Assembly: GCA_036986135.1 (NCBI GenBank)
Contig: BTQZ01000001.1
Location: 62,001 to 126,000, forward strand
Length of the DNA stretch: 64,000 nucleotides
Direction of reading: 5' to 3'
Source: JADFRG01 sp036986135
Lineage (GTDB): Bacteria > Chloroflexota > Anaerolineae > Anaerolineales > E44-bin32
How positions within the stretch are numbered: position 1 is the first letter of the stretch; every line of letters begins with the position of its first letter. Positions 1 through 7,846 of this stretch are shown one piece after another. The notes beneath the pieces were generated by a model. It was given only the letters and a program-made list of their open reading frames with translations, was not told the DNA's origin and did no database searches. Both the position numbers and the translations under genes were made by a program.

Positions 1-331
1 CGAGCGCATCTGCGCCCGTCTCTTCGATAGCCTGTTTCGCCAACGCCACCCCCGCGGCGTTGATCTCCGCTACCTGATGCTCCAGCCCGTGCGCTAAGAG
101 CTTGTGCTGGTTGGCGCCGAAAGTATTGGTTTCAATGATTCTCGCCCCCGCCTCGAGATACTCTCGATGAATATCCAGGATCAACTCAGGCCGCGACAGG
201 TTCAACTCATCGAAACAAGCATCAAACGGAATGCCCCGCGCGTGTAATTGAGTACCCATTGCACCATCCGCTATGATGGGCTCTCCGCTGGCCAACCAAT
301 CCAAGAACTTCGCGCGGTTGCTCATGGGCAT
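1..331 (-). CDS. Homocysteine S-methyltransferase family protein, N-terminal part (runs off the window)
   Basis: This is the first ~110 codons of a protein that continues beyond base 1. The N-terminus carries the start of a homocysteine S-methyltransferase (MetH-N/BHMT) barrel, with IIADGAMGTQL and ETNTFGAN. The family moves a methyl group to homocysteine using zinc. The ATG at 331 overlaps the metE stop as TAATG, so translation is probably coupled; a second ATG lies at 325. The gene shares the SAM-responsive metE transcript. It could be full MetH, a stand-alone homocysteine methyltransferase, or the bifunctional form fused to methylenetetrahydrofolate reductase, which would supply MetE's methyl donor. 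The missing C-terminus prevents a choice. Confidence 0.85.
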   Translation of the reverse strand, partial: MPMSNRAKFLDWLASGEPIIADGAMGTQLHARGIPFDACFDELNLSRPELILDIHREYLEAGARIIETNTFGANQHKLLAHGLEHQVAEINAAGVALAKQAIEETGADAL

Positions 332-2592
332 TAGTCCGATGCCGAGGAGGGCTCGGCGACGGTCTCCAACTCTTCTCGCGCCTGTCGCGCGGCCTGCGCC
401 ATATTCCCCAATGCAGGCAACACCTCATCCCAATTCCGAGTCTTGAGGCCGCAATCCGGGTTGACCCAGATCTGCTCGGGCCTTAGATGCTCCGAAAAGG
501 CCCGAAGTCTGGCTTTCACTTCTTCCACTCCCGGGATGTTTGGGCTGTGGACATCATACACGCCGGGGCCGACCTCGCGGCCGTATCCATACTCGGCGAG
601 TTCATGGATAGTCTCATCGCCGCTGCGCGCGTTCTCGATGAGGATCACGTCCGCGTTCAGACCATCGATGGCGCCATAGATGTCGCCGAACTCTGCATAG
701 CACATATGGGTGTGTATTTGGGTCTCGTCTCTAGCGCCTCCGGTGGCAAGTCTAAATGCATCCACCGCCCATTCCAAGTATTCATCCCAGCGAGCCTGCT
801 TCAAAGGCAGGCCTTCGCGAAGCGCGGGCTCGTCCACCTGGATCACGCGGGCGCCCGCCGCCTCAAGATCCGCGATCTCCTCACGCAGGGCCAAAGCCAG
901 CTGGAACGCTACCTCCTTTCGAGGCACATCAGCACGCGGGTAGGACCAGTTCAAGATCGTCACAGGCCCGGTGAGCATTCCCTTGACCGGCTTATCTGTG
1001 AAAGATTGTGCGACCCGAAATTCCCGTACCGTCATGGGCGCCGTGCGCCGAACATCTCCCCAGATGACCGGCGGCCGGACATATCGATTGCCGTAGCTTT
1101 GTACCCAGCCGTACTCTGTAAAGGCGAAGCCGTTCATTTTCTCGGCGAAGAATTCCACCATATCGGATCGCTCGAACTCGCCATGCACAAGGACGTCCAG
1201 GCCCATGCCTTCCTGAGTGCCGATGGTGTAGCCAATCCACGCGTCCACTCCGGCCTCGTAGCGTTCCAGGCTGATCTCGCCACGCTTGTATCGGCCGCGC
1301 AGTCGGCGAACTTCTACCGTTTGTGGGAAGGATCCAATGCTCGTGATGGGGAAGCGCGGAAGCTCTACCTGCCTCGGCCGTCTTTCAGAGTAAGGAGTTT
1401 GGCGCCGATAGGAGCCGGTTTCCAGCGCCCGTATCCGCTCTCGAACCTCCGGTTCGCCCTGGGCAAATGACCGATACTCCAACCAGGCGCGCTCGCTGGC
1501 CGCGATTTCGCTTTCAGTGGATTCTCCATTGGCAATCTGTCCCATCAGTACAAGTTCGGCCAGTTTCTCCTCGGCAAAGACCAGTACGCCCTTGAGCGGC
1601 TCCGGCAGGTGCTCCTCTCGCTTAGCGCGATAAGGCACGAACTGAAGCGAGCTCGACGCACTCACCCTAATATCTCCCTGCTGCTGAATGCGGTTCAGGG
1701 TGTCAAGCACTTCGGCAGGCTGGATGGCCCAGATGCTCCGGCCGTCCACCAATCCGGCGCAGAGCGTCTTATCCTTCGGCCATCCGTGCTGCTCGATGAG
1801 GCTCAAGTTGTCGCCGCGGGTGAAATCTAGTGTGAGCGCCGCGACCGGTAGATCCACTGCCCAGGCATAGGTGTCGCCTAAATCATCGAAATAGGTCACG
1901 AGATTGATGGGAAGATCGACTTTGGCAAACTCCTGGTATGCCTCTCGATAGTGGGGCTCAAACTCTTCCGCATTGTCGAGCACCAACCTCGGTTCGTGCA
2001 GCTGAACTTCAGCCAACCCAAGCTGCTTAAGCGTGCTGAGAAGTTCTACATAAAGCGGAATGAGTTCTTCGAGTACCTCACCAAACTGCCGCTCCAGGCG
2101 GGTCAGGCTCAATAGAGTTACTGGACCCAACACGACAGGTACCGCACGCTCGCCAAGGAGCTCCTGTGCCAGTGAGATCTGCTCTACGAAGTCCTCGAAA
2201 TTTGCGCTGGGCCGCATGTCGGCTTCGATCTCGGGAACGAGATAGTGGTAATTCGTGTCGTACCACTTGGTTAGCTCAAGAGCCGGCAGGCCCGCCGCGC
2301 CCTTGGCCATTGCAAAATAGAGCTCCAAGCCATCGAATGATTCAAATCGGGTGGGGATGAGTCCCAGACGAAAAGACCAGTCCAAGACATGGTCATATAG
2401 CGTGGCATCTCCAACGCCCACTCGATCGATGTCTGCCTGAGCCACCGCCGACTGACGCTGCACCGTGCGGAACGTCTCCAGCAGCTCGCGCGTTCCGACC
2501 TTGCCTCGCCAATGCGCCTCAAGCGCCCTCTTGAGCTCACGATCGGTACCGATGCGCGGGTAGCCAAGCGTCTGGGTCAGGATTCTTCCCAT
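331..2592 (-). CDS. metE: Cobalamin-independent methionine synthase
   Basis: 5-methyltetrahydropteroyltriglutamate--homocysteine methyltransferase catalyses the last step of methionine synthesis in the cytoplasm without B12. At 753 residues it has the usual family length and both barrels. The N-terminus (TLGYPRIG) is typical. In the C-terminal catalytic barrel the zinc ligands are visible in HTHMCYAEF (His and Cys) and in NPDCGLKTR (Cys). The gene follows a SAM-I riboswitch and terminator, so it should be shut down when S-adenosylmethionine is plentiful. The downstream homocysteine methyltransferase starts within its stop codon. Confidence 0.97.
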   Translation of the reverse strand: MGRILTQTLGYPRIGTDRELKRALEAHWRGKVGTRELLETFRTVQRQSAVAQADIDRVGVGDATLYDHVLDWSFRLGLIPTRFESFDGLELYFAMAKGAAGLPALELTKWYDTNYHYLVPEIEADMRPSANFEDFVEQISLAQELLGERAVPVVLGPVTLLSLTRLERQFGEVLEELIPLYVELLSTLKQLGLAEVQLHEPRLVLDNAEEFEPHYREAYQEFAKVDLPINLVTYFDDLGDTYAWAVDLPVAALTLDFTRGDNLSLIEQHGWPKDKTLCAGLVDGRSIWAIQPAEVLDTLNRIQQQGDIRVSASSSLQFVPYRAKREEHLPEPLKGVLVFAEEKLAELVLMGQIANGESTESEIAASERAWLEYRSFAQGEPEVRERIRALETGSYRRQTPYSERRPRQVELPRFPITSIGSFPQTVEVRRLRGRYKRGEISLERYEAGVDAWIGYTIGTQEGMGLDVLVHGEFERSDMVEFFAEKMNGFAFTEYGWVQSYGNRYVRPPVIWGDVRRTAPMTVREFRVAQSFTDKPVKGMLTGPVTILNWSYPRADVPRKEVAFQLALALREEIADLEAAGARVIQVDEPALREGLPLKQARWDEYLEWAVDAFRLATGGARDETQIHTHMCYAEFGDIYGAIDGLNADVILIENARSGDETIHELAEYGYGREVGPGVYDVHSPNIPGVEEVKARLRAFSEHLRPEQIWVNPDCGLKTRNWDEVLPALGNMAQAARQAREELETVAEPSSASD

Positions 2593-2648
2593 ACCTACCT
2601 TCCAATCCTCCTCGCGAATGAATATCTAGGGCTCATCTCCGCCTATCA

Positions 2649-2681
2649 AAATAGAAAAGGCCCTTTCTGGACGAAGGGGCC
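2649..2681 (-). terminator. Intrinsic terminator of the metE S-box leader
   Basis: On the minus strand a GC-rich hairpin (GGCCCCTT...AAGGGCC, 2681-2659) is followed by TTTTCTATTTT. It lies between the SAM-I aptamer and metE, the position of the expression platform in S-box leaders, so it is probably formed when SAM is bound. Confidence 0.85.
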
Positions 2682-2700
2682 GCGAAACTTCACGATCATC

Positions 2701-2816
2701 CCTCATCTTCCAGAAATTTGGCGGATATATTCCGCCGCTTCTGCCGGAATTGGCACCGTCCTCACGGGAGGTTGCCGAGGCTTCGCAGGGCCGGTCCCTC
2801 AGCCTCTCTGGATGAG
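2701..2816 (-). promoter_or_regulatory. SAM-I (S-box) riboswitch
   Basis: Read on the minus strand the element shows the S-box landmarks in order: CTCATCCAGAGAGGCTGAGG at the 5' end, GGCCCTGCGAAGCC, the CGGCAACC core, GGTGCCAATTCCGGCAGA, and a closing 3' strand GGAAGATGAG that pairs with CTCATC. These are the P1 stem, kink-turn region and SAM-binding core of the SAM-I family. The terminator lies 20 nt downstream and metE follows, giving SAM-dependent premature termination. Confidence 0.95.
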
Positions 2817-2918
2817 TTCGCGGAGTTTACCACAAAGACCTGCGTACAGCAGTTCTTGGGGAGAGGGCGGCAGATAAAGGGCAATTCCGGGCCTCATAAT
2901 CCATTGAGACAGGGTGCG

Positions 2919-2947
2919 TTGACTGAGAAACCCTCCTGTGCTATCCT
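2919..2947 (+). promoter_or_regulatory. Probable sigma-70-type promoter of the cold-shock gene
   Basis: TTGACT (2919-2924) and TATCCT (2942-2947) are separated by 17 bases, about 57 bases ahead of the cold-shock start codon. The match is good for a housekeeping promoter. The start site would be near 2954. Confidence 0.6.
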
Positions 2948-2965
2948 GCGCCCGTTCTAATGAAG

Positions 2966-2983
2966 GGACCCTGAATAGGGTCC
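2966..2983 (+). other. Short hairpin in the cold-shock 5' UTR
   Basis: GGACCC, a six-base loop and GGGTCC form a perfect 6-bp stem just upstream of the GGAGGAG ribosome-binding site (2990-2998). Cold-shock mRNAs often carry 5' structures that affect translation or stability; a function here is inference. Confidence 0.4.
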
Positions 2984-3003
2984 GTTCTATGGAGGAGTGA
3001 AGA

Positions 3004-3555
3004 ATGGCAGCCGAACGAATGTCTGGAACGGTGAAGTGGTTCAGCCGGGTCAAGGGCTATGGCTTCATCGCACCTGACGATGACGAGAGCGAGATCTTTG
3101 TACATTTCACTGGCATCGAAGGCGAGGGCTACCGCAACTTGGAGAAAGGCGAGAAGGTCTCCTTTGTTGTCGAAGACACCGAGAAGGGCCCCCAGGCAGT
3201 GCAGGTTCGTGCCGAAGGTTTTGATGTGACCTCCTGGACGGCCGAGCCCACCGACGAGCCAGCCGAGGGTGTGGTGGGCGAAACCTCGTGGAGGGTGGAG
3301 GACGAAGCCGAAGCTTCCGGGTCTGAAGAAGAGACCTCCGATGAACCCGAGCAGGAAGAGGACGAAGCTTCCGGGTCTGAAGAAGAGACCTCCGATGAAC
3401 CCGAGCAGGAAGAGGACGAAGCTTCCGGGTCTGAAGAAGAGACCTCCGATGAACCCGAGCAGGAAGAGGACGAAGCTTCCGGGTCCGAAGAAGAGACCTC
3501 CGATGACCTTGGGCATGAAGAGGCCGGGGATGAAACTCCGGACCTAGTGGCCTAG
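3004..3555 (+). CDS. Cold-shock-domain protein with a repetitive acidic tail
   Basis: Residues ~5-68 form a CspA-type cold-shock domain that binds single-stranded nucleic acid, with the RNP1-like KGYGFIAP and RNP2-like IFVHF motifs. Ordinary Csp proteins stop near 70 residues. This one continues to 183 with a highly acidic, presumably disordered tail built from four 18-residue repeats rich in Glu, Asp, Ser and Pro (core SGSEEETSDEPEQEEDEA). The start is set by a strong GGAGGAG site. A promoter and a terminator flank it, so it is monocistronic. The tail could act as a nucleic-acid mimic or binding platform, as in the tail of SSB; that is inference. Confidence 0.9.
   Translation: MAAERMSGTVKWFSRVKGYGFIAPDDDESEIFVHFTGIEGEGYRNLEKGEKVSFVVEDTEKGPQAVQVRAEGFDVTSWTAEPTDEPAEGVVGETSWRVEDEAEASGSEEETSDEPEQEEDEASGSEEETSDEPEQEEDEASGSEEETSDEPEQEEDEASGSEEETSDDLGHEEAGDETPDLVA
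3310..3525 (+). repeat. In-frame 54-bp tandem repeat (four copies)
   Basis: Copies begin at 3310, 3364, 3418 and 3472. The first three are essentially identical at the DNA level. The fourth has diverged, with GGGTCCGAAG early on and a changed 3' half. The period is a multiple of three, so copy-number change would lengthen or shorten the acidic tail without a frameshift. Confidence 0.95.
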
Positions 3556-3578
3556 TACCAGAAACTGTGACGCAATTC

Positions 3579-3615
3579 AATCCAAAAGCCCGGCTGACCG
3601 CCGGGCTTTTGGATT
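3579..3615 (+). terminator. Terminator after the cold-shock gene
   Basis: A 16-bp arm AATCCAAAAGCCCGGC pairs with GCCGGGCTTTTGGATT across a short loop. The T-run is inside the stem, so the hairpin could end transcription from either side. Confidence 0.8.
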
Positions 3616-3696
3616 CTGAACGAATCAATGGGAGTCCCTGTGCAACGACCCAGCCCATTAAGGCAACTCACGTCTCGGCTCTGCTAGAATACGCGC

Positions 3697-4518
3697 GTGG
3701 GAACGCTATACCTGGTATCAACGCCTATCGGCAACTTGGAGGACGTCACGCTTCGAGCACTGCGCGTGCTGCGCGAGGTGGACATCATAGCCGCAGAAGA
3801 CACGCGGCACACTCGAAAACTACTCGATCGCTATGAGATCGAGACGCCCCTGCTCAGTTACCATGATTACAATGAAGCGATTCGTCTGCAGGTAATGCTG
3901 GAACACCTTTCGAGAGGCTCGGTGGCACTGGTCTCGGATGCGGGGACTCCGTTGGTAGCAGATCCTGGCTTCAAATTGGTGCGTGCGGCCGCGGCCGCGG
4001 GTCACGAAGTAAGCCCCATTCCGGGACCCTCCGCGCCCATGGCGGCAATTGTCGCCTCCGGGCTTCCCACCGATTCCTTTGTATTCCTGGGCTGGCTGCC
4101 TCGTAAGGCAGGTCGAAGGCAGAAGGCGGTCCAGGAGCTGGCTTCAGAACGTCGAACGATGTTAGCCATGGAAGCTCCACACCGCCTGTGCGAAACACTC
4201 CAAGACCTCGAGGCGGTATTTGGTCCAGAGCGGCAGATCGCGATCTGCCGAGAGTTGACCAAGCGATACGAAGAAATCGTTCGAGGCTCCTTGTCAGAGG
4301 TGCGCGAGCAGTTTGAGCGAGAAGAGCCGCGCGGCGAGATCACTCTGGTGATCGGGGGCGCGGATTTGATGTCTGAATGGGACGAAGCTAGCATCCGAGA
4401 AGTCGTTGCGCGTCGCATCTCCGAAGGCATGCGACGATCCGAGGCGGCACGCCAAGTGGCAGCCGAAACCGGTTGGCCGCGGCGCGAGGTCTATCGTCTC
4501 GCGAAGGAGGGGGAATGA
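3697..4518 (+). CDS. rsmI: 16S rRNA (cytidine(1402)-2'-O)-methyltransferase
   Basis: RsmI methylates the 2'-OH of C1402 in 16S rRNA using S-adenosylmethionine. The protein has the diagnostic N-terminus LYLVSTPIGNLEDVTLRA, then AAEDTRHTRKLL, SDAGTPLVADPG and PGPSAPMAAIVASGLP of the tetrapyrrole-methylase-like fold. Its 273 residues match the family. The start is a GTG at 3697. The end overlaps the next gene by ATGA, which suggests translational coupling. Confidence 0.95.
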   Translation: MGTLYLVSTPIGNLEDVTLRALRVLREVDIIAAEDTRHTRKLLDRYEIETPLLSYHDYNEAIRLQVMLEHLSRGSVALVSDAGTPLVADPGFKLVRAAAAAGHEVSPIPGPSAPMAAIVASGLPTDSFVFLGWLPRKAGRRQKAVQELASERRTMLAMEAPHRLCETLQDLEAVFGPERQIAICRELTKRYEEIVRGSLSEVREQFEREEPRGEITLVIGGADLMSEWDEASIREVVARRISEGMRRSEAARQVAAETGWPRREVYRLAKEGE

Positions 4519-5573
4519 TCCTCGATGAACCAGAGCGCTTCAAGGAGCTCGATCCGCTGGATATGCTCGGGTACATTCTAGACCTGCCCGAGCAACTTAA
4601 GGCTGCATGGGAGCTCGGGCAAGAATATTTGCTTCCAGATGCAGAGCGCGTGACCCAGGTAGTCATCGCCGGCATGGGGGGCTCAGCCATCGGAGGCGAT
4701 TTGCTGGCATCGTATGCGATGCCCATGGCGAAGGTTCCCATCATCGTTTGGCGAAATTACGATCTCCCCGGCTTTGTATCCGATGGCCGGACGCTGCTGA
4801 TCGCTTCGTCCCACTCCGGCAATACGGAAGAAACGCTGTCCGCCTTCGATCGGGCGGTTGAGCAGGAAGCCAAAGTGATGGCTGTGACCACGGGCGGAAC
4901 CCTGGCCGAGAAAGCGGCTAAAGTAGGCGCGCCGGTATGGCGCTTTGAGCACGATGGCCAACCTCGCTCTGCGGTGGGTTTCTCGTTCGGATTGCTGCTT
5001 TCTGCCCTCGCAAGACTGGGTTTCATCGATTTTCACCCCGAGGATCTCAATGAGACCGTGGCCGCGATGCATGCTCAAATGAGCGAGATTGGCGCTGAGG
5101 TGCCGGTCGCCAGTAACCTGGCAAAGCGCATGGCAGGTCAACTTATGGATTGTTGGCCAACCGTCATCGGTTCGGAATTCTTGGCTCCGGTGGCGCGCAG
5201 ATGGCGCACGCAGGTGGCCGAACTCCCCAAGGCCGTTGCGCAGTTTGAGGAATTGCCCGAGGCAGATCACAACATGATCGAGGGTGTGCAGCATCCCGAG
5301 TCGCTCTTTGGCCCCACGATGGTGGTGTTTCTGCGCTCAACACTGAATCATCCACGCAATCTGAAGCGTCTCGAAGCCACGCGCAATATCCTCATGGTAG
5401 AGGGCTTCAACACGGACATCCTGGAAGCCCAAGGCCAGTCGCGACTGGCCCACCAATGGACGAGTCTGCATCTCGGCGACTACGTCGCCTACTACCTTGC
5501 GATGGCATATGGCACCGATCCTACACCTGTGCCCATTATGCAAGACCTCAAGCAGCGGCTGACGGAAGCCTGA
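4515..5573 (+). CDS. Bifunctional phosphoglucose/phosphomannose isomerase
   Basis: The 352-residue protein has tandem SIS (sugar isomerase) domains. The first contains GMGGSAIGGDLL and SSHSGNTEETLSA, both signatures of the archaeal-type PGI/PMI family that interconverts glucose-6-P or mannose-6-P with fructose-6-P. The second contains EADHNMIEG, which holds the catalytic region. I place the start at the ATG overlapping the rsmI stop (ATGA) because a longer in-frame reading would sit inside rsmI. No classical pgi is seen in this window. Confidence 0.9.
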   Translation: MILDEPERFKELDPLDMLGYILDLPEQLKAAWELGQEYLLPDAERVTQVVIAGMGGSAIGGDLLASYAMPMAKVPIIVWRNYDLPGFVSDGRTLLIASSHSGNTEETLSAFDRAVEQEAKVMAVTTGGTLAEKAAKVGAPVWRFEHDGQPRSAVGFSFGLLLSALARLGFIDFHPEDLNETVAAMHAQMSEIGAEVPVASNLAKRMAGQLMDCWPTVIGSEFLAPVARRWRTQVAELPKAVAQFEELPEADHNMIEGVQHPESLFGPTMVVFLRSTLNHPRNLKRLEATRNILMVEGFNTDILEAQGQSRLAHQWTSLHLGDYVAYYLAMAYGTDPTPVPIMQDLKQRLTEA

Positions 5574-5590
5574 GAATCTGATGACTAGAG

Positions 5591-6973
5591 ATGTTTAGCG
5601 GCCAACGAGCGGCGCTGCTCGGCGCTTTAGGGGTCTTGGTCGGCCTGGTCTTGATAGGCGGGTTCGCAGCGCCGGAAGTCACAGCCTTCGGCCCGCAAAG
5701 AGAGTCGCCGCACATACCGGCCAGAGCCCCCATCCGCATCGAGTTCGATCGACGGATGGACCGTATTTCGGTCGAAACGCGGTTCTCCATGGAGCCCGCC
5801 ATTCCAGGCGAGATCACTTGGGAGGGAAACACGCTGCTTTATCGACCGATCGAGAGCTGGCCGACGGGGCAGGATATATCTGTCGGCCTCGACGCGGGCG
5901 CGCGGTCTACGCGCTTTCTGCCGGTGTTGCGCTCCTTGGACTGGTCGTTTCAAGTTGGCGAGCCCAGATTGGCATATCTCTGGCCTTCGGGAGGACCCTC
6001 CGAACTGTACTTGCTGGATCTGACAAGTCAAAAACGCAGTCGGCTGACCGAAACGGAGGCCGGAGTTATCGATTATTCCATTGGACTCGATGGGACTTTC
6101 ATTGTTTACACCGCGCTCCAAGAAGACGGTAGCTCCGAAATCCGGCTCATGGATCTCGAAACCGGATCGGACGAACTGCTGCATGCATGCGATGCAATCG
6201 GTCGCTGCCAGGCCGCCGCGATCTCGCCCGATGGAACTCTTCTTGCCTTTGAGCAGTTTGAGTGGGAGACAAGCGCCGCGGGCCGACGGGTTCCGGGTGC
6301 CCGACAGGTGTGGTTGGTTCCGATCGGCCCCGGGGGACAACCGACGCGTGTGCAGCCAGAAGAGCAGGTCACTAGTTCACCCGATTGGTCTCCCGACGGG
6401 ATCCTCACCTTCTATAATGACTCGCTAGGTGCGGTGATATTTCTTGAACCTGAAGGCCTTCAGCCACTGAACTTGGTTCCGAACGGATTGGGACTGCTGG
6501 GGTCTTGGTCGCCGGACGGCGATTATCTGATCCTGCCGGAGATCGTCTTTCCGTCAATACCAGAGCCGGATGGAGGAGATCAGGTCGATTTCTTCAGCCA
6601 TCTCTATCGTATCGAAGCGGCCACGTCGGATATCAAAGATCTAAGCCTTGGCATGGTAGAAGATGCCTCCCCGGTATATTCCCCAGACGGCGAGTGGATC
6701 GCGTTCGGACGTAAATTCCTGGATGAGCGGTGGACGCCAGGACGTCAAGTGTGGATTATGAAGGCCGATGGATCGCAACCACGTCCGATTACCGACGACC
6801 CGGATTTCAGCCACGCTTCGCTGGCTTGGAACCCAGACTCGACCCGGATAGCATACATGCGGCTGAATCAGGCCGATCCGAACGAGATGCCTGAGATCTG
6901 GATGACGAACCGGGAAGGCAAGGTTCACGAATTCCTAGTGGAGGGAGGATATCTCCCACAATGGATTCCGTAG
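5591..6973 (+). CDS. Membrane-anchored TolB-like beta-propeller protein
   Basis: A hydrophobic N-terminal segment (residues ~7-27) suggests a signal anchor. Residues ~35-120 resemble a bacterial Ig-like/SbsA-type domain (RAPIRIEFDRRMDR). From ~130 to the end there are repeated WD40-like/TolB units, seen in SPDGTLLAFEQ, SPDWSPDGIL, GSWSPDGDYLIL, SPDGEWIAFGR and WNPDSTRIAYM. Such proteins sit outside the membrane and act as scaffolds. There is no TolA/Pal context, so the partner is unknown. It follows the isomerase by 17 bases and may share its transcript. Confidence 0.75.
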   Translation: MFSGQRAALLGALGVLVGLVLIGGFAAPEVTAFGPQRESPHIPARAPIRIEFDRRMDRISVETRFSMEPAIPGEITWEGNTLLYRPIESWPTGQDISVGLDAGARSTRFLPVLRSLDWSFQVGEPRLAYLWPSGGPSELYLLDLTSQKRSRLTETEAGVIDYSIGLDGTFIVYTALQEDGSSEIRLMDLETGSDELLHACDAIGRCQAAAISPDGTLLAFEQFEWETSAAGRRVPGARQVWLVPIGPGGQPTRVQPEEQVTSSPDWSPDGILTFYNDSLGAVIFLEPEGLQPLNLVPNGLGLLGSWSPDGDYLILPEIVFPSIPEPDGGDQVDFFSHLYRIEAATSDIKDLSLGMVEDASPVYSPDGEWIAFGRKFLDERWTPGRQVWIMKADGSQPRPITDDPDFSHASLAWNPDSTRIAYMRLNQADPNEMPEIWMTNREGKVHEFLVEGGYLPQWIP

Positions 6974-7028
6974 CCCAGACCGGCGATCCAGCACGCGATC
7001 TAGTTCACCAGACACCAGAGGAATAACC

Positions 7029-7685
7029 GTGTCCGAGTTAGTGAATCTGGATTTGAAGACGGCCGACGGCCGGCCCTTGATCCACAAGTTCTACCGACAG
7101 CCCGACACGGCAGAAGGGTTGCTGGTAGTGTATCCCGGCAATCACTATGGCATGGACGGGCCGCTGCTCTACTACCCCTGCGAACTACTCAGAGCTCGGG
7201 GTTGGGATACGCTTGCCGTCAGCTACGGGTTCCAGACCGCAGGCAAGGAACCGTTTGAGGAAGGTCTTGATGGTTTGCTGGCCGAGTGCCGATCCGCTGC
7301 TTCGACGGCGCTTGCCGTTCGGGATTATCCGCGGTTGGGACTGGTGGGAAAGTCCTTGGGAGCGGCCGTGGTTGCGCAGCTGTGTGCCGATGAGCCGAAG
7401 TTTAAGCAAGCGCGAGCCGGTTACCTCACGCCCGCCCTGGGGACGCCCTTCTTTGATCCGCTTTTCCTGGAAACCAGGCAGTCGGCCTATGTAGCGGTCG
7501 GTACGGCCGATCGTTTCTATTCCCCTGAGGCGCTTGAAAGTCTCCGAGCCAAGAAGGAATTTGAGCTCTCGCTGGTTGAAGGGGCTGATCACAGCATGAA
7601 CGTATCTGGTGACCTGGGGGCCTCAACAGAAAGCGTTCGTCAGGTAGTCGATAGCCTCATGGCCTTCCTGCAAGACGGGACCTAG
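7029..7685 (+). CDS. Alpha/beta-hydrolase family protein
   Basis: The 218-residue protein looks like a small soluble alpha/beta hydrolase. The nucleophile elbow GKSLGA supplies the serine. A plausible acid is the Asp in VGTADRFY, and the His in EGADHSMN completes a triad. YPGNHYGMDG after the second strand would form the oxyanion region. The start is a GTG at 7029, with no strong ribosome-binding site. The substrate is not predictable. Confidence 0.75.
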   Translation: MSELVNLDLKTADGRPLIHKFYRQPDTAEGLLVVYPGNHYGMDGPLLYYPCELLRARGWDTLAVSYGFQTAGKEPFEEGLDGLLAECRSAASTALAVRDYPRLGLVGKSLGAAVVAQLCADEPKFKQARAGYLTPALGTPFFDPLFLETRQSAYVAVGTADRFYSPEALESLRAKKEFELSLVEGADHSMNVSGDLGASTESVRQVVDSLMAFLQDGT

Positions 7686-7714
7686 GGTGTACTAGTATCA
7701 CGCTCCCTCTACGG

Positions 7715-7720
7715 TATAAT
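7715..7720 (+). promoter_or_regulatory. -10 box of the pantothenate operon
   Basis: A perfect TATAAT lies about 120 bases before panB. No good -35 hexamer is seen at the right spacing, so an activator or an extended -10 contact may help. Confidence 0.55.
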
Positions 7721-7846
7721 GCGTTCGCCGCTTGGATCGGGCCACGACCGAGACGGAAGGACCACAAAAATGTTGCGGCTGTCCCGCCCCAGGCCCGGGC
7801 GGGTTTTTGTTTCTGCCGAGCGTCTCACTCGAAGGAGGAGATAGCC
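7721..7846 (+). promoter_or_regulatory. panB leader with attenuator; candidate pan-motif RNA
   Basis: Between the -10 box and panB the transcript contains a closing helix GCCGC/GCGGC (about 7730 and 7775). It encloses two similar pieces, GGGCCACGA and GGACCACAA. A strong hairpin CCCGCCCC...GGGCGGG (7783-7803) then runs into TTTTTGTTT. An intrinsic terminator between promoter and first gene implies transcription attenuation. The published pan motif precedes panB/panC/panD operons, including in Chloroflexi, and is often tandem; assignment to it here is inference and I have not matched a consensus. Confidence 0.55.

Noticed and set aside
487..1470. A 327-codon open frame on the plus strand opposite metE
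   Set aside because: It is antisense to conserved metE sequence, has no ribosome-binding site and resembles nothing; GC-rich coding gives long shadows.
3310..3525. The regular 54-bp repeats as a CRISPR array
   Set aside because: Copies are contiguous with no spacers, are in frame with the cold-shock gene, and code for an acidic peptide.
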